Positions 60,710 through 64,000 of a stretch of DNA of 64,000 nt are shown one piece after another. Under the pieces are notes generated by a model. That model worked only from the letters and a program-made list of their open reading frames with translations, had not been told where the DNA came from and made no database searches. Position numbers and translations under genes: made by a program. This DNA is from M3007 sp965249785 (GTDB taxonomy: Bacteria > Bacteroidota > Bacteroidia > Chitinophagales > Saprospiraceae): NCBI GenBank assembly GCA_965249785.1, contig CBDFMU010000028.1, forward strand, positions 27,263-91,262, read 5' to 3'. Position 1 is the first letter of the stretch; every line of letters starts with the position of its first letter.

Positions 60710-61216
60710 GTGAACATTGACATTATCCCGGCGTTGCCAGAACAAGAATCAGTTTTATCTAATTTACTAGAATTATATGTGCATGATTTCAGTGCATTTC
60801 TGGACATACAACTTGACACAAATGGCCGTTTCGGCTACCAGCACTTGCCTTTATACTGGAAAGAATCTAGTCGTTATCCATTTCTCATCAAGGTAAATGG
60901 TCATTTGGCTGGATTTGTCTTCTTGCATCAAGGATCACAAATCTCCGGAGATGAAAGTGTTTGGGATGTGGCAGAATTTTTCATTGTTCGCGGGTATCGC
61001 AGGCGTGGTATCGGAATGAAAGTGGCGCACAAAGTCTGGAATCAGTTTCCGGGAAAATGGGAAGTCCGCGTAATAGATCGAAACCCAGCGGCGAAGGCGT
61101 TTTGGTCACGCGCTATTAGTGACTTCCTGCATAAAACTATCCATCCAACGCCTTTCAAAAAGAATGACGAAGGCTGGCAGGTCTTCTCGTTTAAATCAAA
61201 AAGTATAATAGATTAA
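60710..61216 (+). CDS. GNAT-family N-acetyltransferase
   Basis: A 168-residue acetyltransferase. The acetyl-CoA site is VAEFFIVRGYRRRGIGMKVA (R/Q-x-x-G-x-G/A loop as RRRGIG), followed by AHKVWNQFPGKWEVRVIDRN and PAAKAFWSRAISDFLHKTIH. The N-terminal SNLLELYVHDFSAFL is a usual substrate-side helix. Its substrate is unknown. Start: GTG 60710 (VNIDIIPALPEQESVLSN) fits the family N-terminus; the upstream TTG at 60626 would add 28 hydrophobic residues. Convergent with the CBS gene. Confidence 0.85.
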   Translation: MNIDIIPALPEQESVLSNLLELYVHDFSAFLDIQLDTNGRFGYQHLPLYWKESSRYPFLIKVNGHLAGFVFLHQGSQISGDESVWDVAEFFIVRGYRRRGIGMKVAHKVWNQFPGKWEVRVIDRNPAAKAFWSRAISDFLHKTIHPTPFKKNDEGWQVFSFKSKSIID

Positions 61217-61346
61217 GAACGCGTCGGGCAAGTACAGCCGAACCCTGTTTGGTTCACTTTATCATAAGGTTTTCCTGTGTCGAACGGGGTTCGATGATAC
61301 AGGGCCGATTTATCACGCAATCATATCATACTATAAATCTCCCAGC

Positions 61347-61382
61347 AAAAAAAGCCACCATGTTAGACACGGCGGCTTTTTC
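61347..61382. terminator. Bidirectional terminator, A-run/T-run hairpin
   Basis: AAAAAAAGCCACC (61347-) and GGCGGCTTTTT (to 61382) pair with one mismatch. It separates the convergent GNAT and CBS genes and has A/T runs on both sides. Confidence 0.65.
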
Positions 61383-61394
61383 TATAAAGCACAC

Positions 61395-61502
61395 TTATAA
61401 TCAACGCAGAGTGGTTTTGAACGGAGGTCAAATGTAAATTATTCACTATCAATATCTCAACCCTCTCAACATTCTCAACCTCTCAACTTTTAGTATATAA
61501 TC
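61395..61502. repeat. Dispersed ~110-bp element, copy 4
   Basis: TTATAATCAACGCAGAGTGG, TTTTGAACGGAGGTCAAATG, ATTCACTATCAATATCTCAA, then CCCTCTCAACATTCTCAACC, TCTCAACTTTTAGTATATAA. It ends at the stop codon of the CBS gene (61505), i.e. downstream of two convergent genes, where no start codon exists. Same order as copies at 27391 and 51446. Confidence 0.8.
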
Positions 61503-61504
61503 CT

Positions 61505-62167
61505 TTACACATTCAAATAGTGCATAAAAGAATCATAGCGATCTTTCATGCCCTCCGTATTTTCCAGTTCCCCAAAAGTTTCTTTCACTGTATAATCGTG
61601 GCGTTCCAGCGAAGCAATGGCCCGAGAGAGATCGTGGCGATCCACTTTCAAGGTCAATTCAATATTTTCCGGGTCCGGTACCGAAGTCACGAACGCACTT
61701 AATATGTTGACTCGTTCTTCTTCCAAAATACGGGAAATAGTGGCCAAAGAATAATCCCTGCGACTCATTTCGAGTACCAGCACCGCACCACTTTCGGTGA
61801 AAGACGCAGTATTGGCAAAATAGCGTAACAGGTCGTTCTGCGAAATCAGGCCGAGGTAATTGCCTTCGTCGTCCACCACAGGTACTACGGTAAGGCGGTG
61901 GTCGCCCATGAGCCGCATCACCTCGAACAGATGCTCCTGCTCATGCACGGCGTAGCGGCGGTGCATCGAGAAGTCGTACTCGCTGATGGGTTCGTAGAGT
62001 TTATGGTTAAAAATATCCTCTTCCGAGATCAAGCCGATCAAGCGATTATTGTCCACCACGGGCAAATGCTTGACGTGGTAGTCGTTGAGCAGATGAAAGG
62101 CATCGCGGCCGGTTTGTTCTACCCGCAGGGCAGGTATATCTTGAGCAATCAATGTTCTTGCCGTCAT
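61505..62167 (-). CDS. CBS-pair plus ACT-like domain protein (AcuB-like)
   Basis: A 220-residue cytoplasmic protein. Two CBS motifs, about residues 5-60 (TARTLIAQDIPALRVEQTGR, HLPVVDNNRLIGLISEEDIF) and 70-130 (HRLTVVPVVDDEGNYLGLIS), then an ACT-like regulatory domain (GAVLVLEMSRRDYSLATISR, ILEEERVNILSAFVTSVPDP). CBS pairs bind adenine nucleotides; ACT domains bind amino acids. The target of regulation is unknown. ATG 62167 was chosen, as the upstream nine residues are not conserved-looking. Divergent from the aminotransferase at 62527. Confidence 0.88.
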   Translation of the reverse strand: MTARTLIAQDIPALRVEQTGRDAFHLLNDYHVKHLPVVDNNRLIGLISEEDIFNHKLYEPISEYDFSMHRRYAVHEQEHLFEVMRLMGDHRLTVVPVVDDEGNYLGLISQNDLLRYFANTASFTESGAVLVLEMSRRDYSLATISRILEEERVNILSAFVTSVPDPENIELTLKVDRHDLSRAIASLERHDYTVKETFGELENTEGMKDRYDSFMHYLNV

Positions 62168-62526
62168 GGGTGCTGATAGAGCAGGATAATGCAATGATGT
62201 GTCGGTATGGCCTGAAAATCAGACCTTTGCGGCGATTAAATCCTTTGGAGTTGGGTGTCAATAGATTAGAAAAAACCATTCCACACTATTCCAACCAGTA
62301 AAACGCTTTTCAACGATCATAGTTGAGGGAATCCGTCCCTGCTCTGACGATAAGAAGTTTGCAGTGGGTCTTACTGGCCGAACAAAGGCCATTTGTACTT
62401 AGACGCTGCAAACCCTCGAATGGCACAAATATTCGTTTAAAAATTTGCTTTCCCAAAAAAACTTTTCTGCGCCGCCCCTACACGTTGTTAAGCACTAAAA
62501 AATTGAAAATCAATCACCTGGCAGCC
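62168..62526. other. Divergent promoter region
   Basis: A 359-base gap between the divergent CBS-ACT (-) and class III aminotransferase (+) genes. No gene or clear hairpin seen. A long in-frame leader precedes the aminotransferase ATG but its residues have no family features. No perfect TTG-N20-TAnnTTTG promoter was found in it. Confidence 0.45.
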
Positions 62527-63732
62527 ATGTACGATCCAAAAACCTCCGTTAGTCAACGCGAATTATTGCTGCGTCACGTCGCGCAAACCTCCCCTTTCCC
62601 GCTGGGCCTCGATATTGTACGCGCCGAGGGTCTGTATCTCTACGACCGCGCCGGCAAATCATATTTAGATTTAATTGCAGGAATCGGGCCAAGTCTGCTC
62701 GGGCATCGCCCGCCACGGGTGCAGGCGGCTGTGCAAAGTCAACTGGATTGCTACTGGCATACGCTGGTGTTTGGAGAATTTGTGCTGTCGCCGCAGGTGG
62801 AATTTGCGGAATTATTGGCTGCGCACCTGCCCGGTTTGGACGCGGTATATTTCACCAATTCCGGCACAGAAGCCACTGAAGGCGCCATGAAACTCGCCAA
62901 ACGCTATACTGGTCGGCCCCATTTTGTGGCCTGTCGCTATGCCTATCATGGCAGCACGCAAGGCGCGGCCAGCTTAATGTCGCCTACGGATTTCACCTTG
63001 AGTTTTCAGCCTTTGCTGCCCGGCATTTATCATATAGATTTTAATAAAATAGATGATTTGCAAAAAATTGATCGCCATACAGCGGCGGTTATCGTAGAAA
63101 CTGTGCAGGGCGAAGCGGGGCTGCGGCTGCCCGATCCAGCATGGCTACTTGCATTGCGCCAACGTTGCGACGACATGGGTGCACTGCTGATTCTGGACGA
63201 AATTCAGGCCGGTTTTGGGCGCACAGGGACGCTTTTTGCTTTTGAACAATATAATATACTCCCAGATATTTTGCTACTGGCCAAAGCTTTCGGCGGGGGA
63301 TTTCCGTTGGGGGCGTTTATTGCCCGGCGGGAAGTGATGCAGGCACTTACCCACGATCCGGTGTTGGGACATATTACCACTTTTGGCGGTCATCCGGTGA
63401 GTGCGGCGGCGGGACTGGAAACGTTGAAAATTCTACTGGAAACAGATTTATTGGCTCAAATACCCACCAAATTAGCTCTTTTTCGCCAATTGCTGGTGCA
63501 TCCAAACATTTTGGAACTGCGCAGCATTGGCCTTTGGCTGGCCGTGGATTTGGGCGATTTCGCGTATGTGCAACGCGTCATTGCGCATTGTATCGCTCGC
63601 GGCGTTATTACCGACTGGTTTTTGTTCAATGACCAAAGCCTGCGCATTGCGCCGCCATTGACTATTTCGGCGGAGGAAATTCGGTTTGCTTGCGAGGTGA
63701 TTTTGGAAGGACTTGAGGCAATAAGCAAATAA
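62527..63732 (+). CDS. Class III PLP-dependent aminotransferase
   Basis: A 401-residue fold-type I aminotransferase of the ornithine/acetylornithine (ArgD-like) group. Phosphate-binding YFTNSGTEATEGAMKLAKRY, RYAYHGSTQGAASLMSPTDF, ALLILDEIQAGFGRTGTLFA (Asp and Gln of the PLP site), LLAKAFGGGFPLGAFIARRE (Schiff-base Lys) and FGGHPVSAAAGLETLKILLE are all present. Substrate cannot be read; related proteins act on ornithine, gamma-aminobutyrate or diaminobutyrate. ATG 62527 matches family length, whereas the ORF opens 204 bases upstream. The CBS-ACT gene is divergent. Confidence 0.93.
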   Translation: MYDPKTSVSQRELLLRHVAQTSPFPLGLDIVRAEGLYLYDRAGKSYLDLIAGIGPSLLGHRPPRVQAAVQSQLDCYWHTLVFGEFVLSPQVEFAELLAAHLPGLDAVYFTNSGTEATEGAMKLAKRYTGRPHFVACRYAYHGSTQGAASLMSPTDFTLSFQPLLPGIYHIDFNKIDDLQKIDRHTAAVIVETVQGEAGLRLPDPAWLLALRQRCDDMGALLILDEIQAGFGRTGTLFAFEQYNILPDILLLAKAFGGGFPLGAFIARREVMQALTHDPVLGHITTFGGHPVSAAAGLETLKILLETDLLAQIPTKLALFRQLLVHPNILELRSIGLWLAVDLGDFAYVQRVIAHCIARGVITDWFLFNDQSLRIAPPLTISAEEIRFACEVILEGLEAISK

Positions 63733-63841
63733 GCAAGGGGCAAATAAGGCAATTAATAAAGGGCAAATAAGCAATTGACAACCAACGCATTGCTCTTTGC
63801 AATTTGCCTTTTTGTTTATTGCCAATTTGCTCGTTGCCCTC
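63719..63841. repeat. GCAAATAAGCAA-type array
   Basis: GCAATAAGCAAATAAGCAAG, GGGCAAATAAGGCAATTAAT, AAGGGCAAATAAGCAATTGA, then the reverse wording TTGCTCTTTGCAATTTGCCT and TTTATTGCCAATTTGCTCGT. Similar stretches lie at 12806-12825, 20517-20543, 44333-44352 and 45358-45390. It forms an imperfect hairpin between the convergent aminotransferase and TPR genes. Confidence 0.7.
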
Positions 63842-64000
63842 TTACTTCCCGAATTTCTTCATTTCCACGGGCTTTATTTTTTCCCATTCCGCCAGATCGG
63901 CCTTGCCTTTTATGGAATCTCCCTGGATCAGGTAAGCATTGCCACGGGCGCGATAAGCGCGGGCGAAGTCGGGCTTGAGCGCCAAAGTTTTATTGAAATC
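63842..64000 (-). CDS. TPR protein C-terminus, 5' part outside window
   Basis: Fifty-two residues up to a stop at 63842: DFNKTLALKPDFARAYRARG, NAYLIQGDSIKGKADLAEWE and KIKPVEMKKFGK. This is the last one or two helices of a tetratricopeptide repeat protein; the rest lies beyond the window edge. Nothing more can be said about function. Confidence 0.75.
   Translation of the reverse strand, partial: DFNKTLALKPDFARAYRARGNAYLIQGDSIKGKADLAEWEKIKPVEMKKFGK

Noticed and set aside
61260..61300. tRNA-like GGGGTTCGATGATAC
   Set aside because: No acceptor stem or D/anticodon arms can be formed around it.

Overview
The window looks like chromosome from a member of the Bacteroidota, most likely a Saprospiria (Lewinella/Haliscomenobacter-like) bacterium. 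The evidence is direct: several secreted proteins end in type IX secretion (T9SS) C-terminal sorting domains (…PNP…G.Y.L…), there is a TonB-dependent receptor with two DUF4249 lipoproteins, Bacteroidota-type promoters (TTG-N20-TACTTTTG) precede at least two genes, and gene starts rarely carry a Shine-Dalgarno sequence. No tRNA, rRNA or CRISPR array was seen.

Layout. 0-9.3 kb: end of a PLP aminotransferase, a large T9SS beta-helix/PKD protein, two small unknowns, an acyl-CoA dehydrogenase and a PafA-type phosphatase. 9.3-11.8 kb: a truncated globin, decayed Rpn-family nuclease genes and a YgjP-like metallopeptidase. 11.9-16.2 kb: two tandem DUF4249 lipoproteins with a TonB-dependent receptor. 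16.4-22.2 kb: a frameshifted membrane protein, a UPF1/SMUBP2-like helicase, TadA, a SPOR protein and AMP nucleosidase. 22.4-24.9 kb: a three-gene operon with 4-nt overlaps (two SDR-type reductases and an AraC regulator). 25.3-31.1 kb: a broken T9SS protein, a frameshifted lipoprotein, a UbiA prenyltransferase and a triple-repeat T9SS protein. 31.1-38.9 kb: housekeeping genes (Maf, glycosyltransferase, methyltransferase, Gfo/Idh oxidoreductase, FabH, a DUF2520-type dehydrogenase, gamma-glutamyltransferase). 39.0-43.9 kb: two paralogous secreted M48-like peptidases flanking a four-TM protein with an EAD-like C-terminus, then a CDF transporter. 44.0-46.8 kb: a MarR regulator divergent from an HMA-like protein and an MFS exporter. 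46.8-48.2 kb: an ISAs1-family insertion sequence between inverted three-hairpin modules. 48.2-53.3 kb: a membrane-bound winged-helix regulator, SerC, and a Crp/membrane/SRPBCC cluster. 53.4-60.6 kb: a rearranged T9SS locus with a dockerin-like propeller protein, a cohesin-like T9SS protein, two T9SS gene scars and a duplicated TPR-HTH regulator. 60.7-64 kb: a GNAT acetyltransferase, a CBS-ACT protein, a class III aminotransferase and the end of a TPR protein.

The most striking non-coding feature is dense intergenic repeats. Arrays of the 9-mer CTCAACATT (sense strand) lie within a few to about 90 bases of many start codons, and the complementary TTGAG words follow the stop codon of the preceding gene. 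A composite ~110-bp form of this element occurs in at least four fairly complete copies. Several long imperfect palindromes and GCAAATAAGCAA-type arrays occupy other gaps.

The best candidates for undescribed biology are the CTCAAC leader arrays, the cohesin-like/dockerin-like gene pair, and the M48 peptidase/EAD-like membrane protein cluster. At least five protein genes (one of them twice) and the transposase carry single-base frame disruptions, so either gene decay or sequencing indels must be considered.
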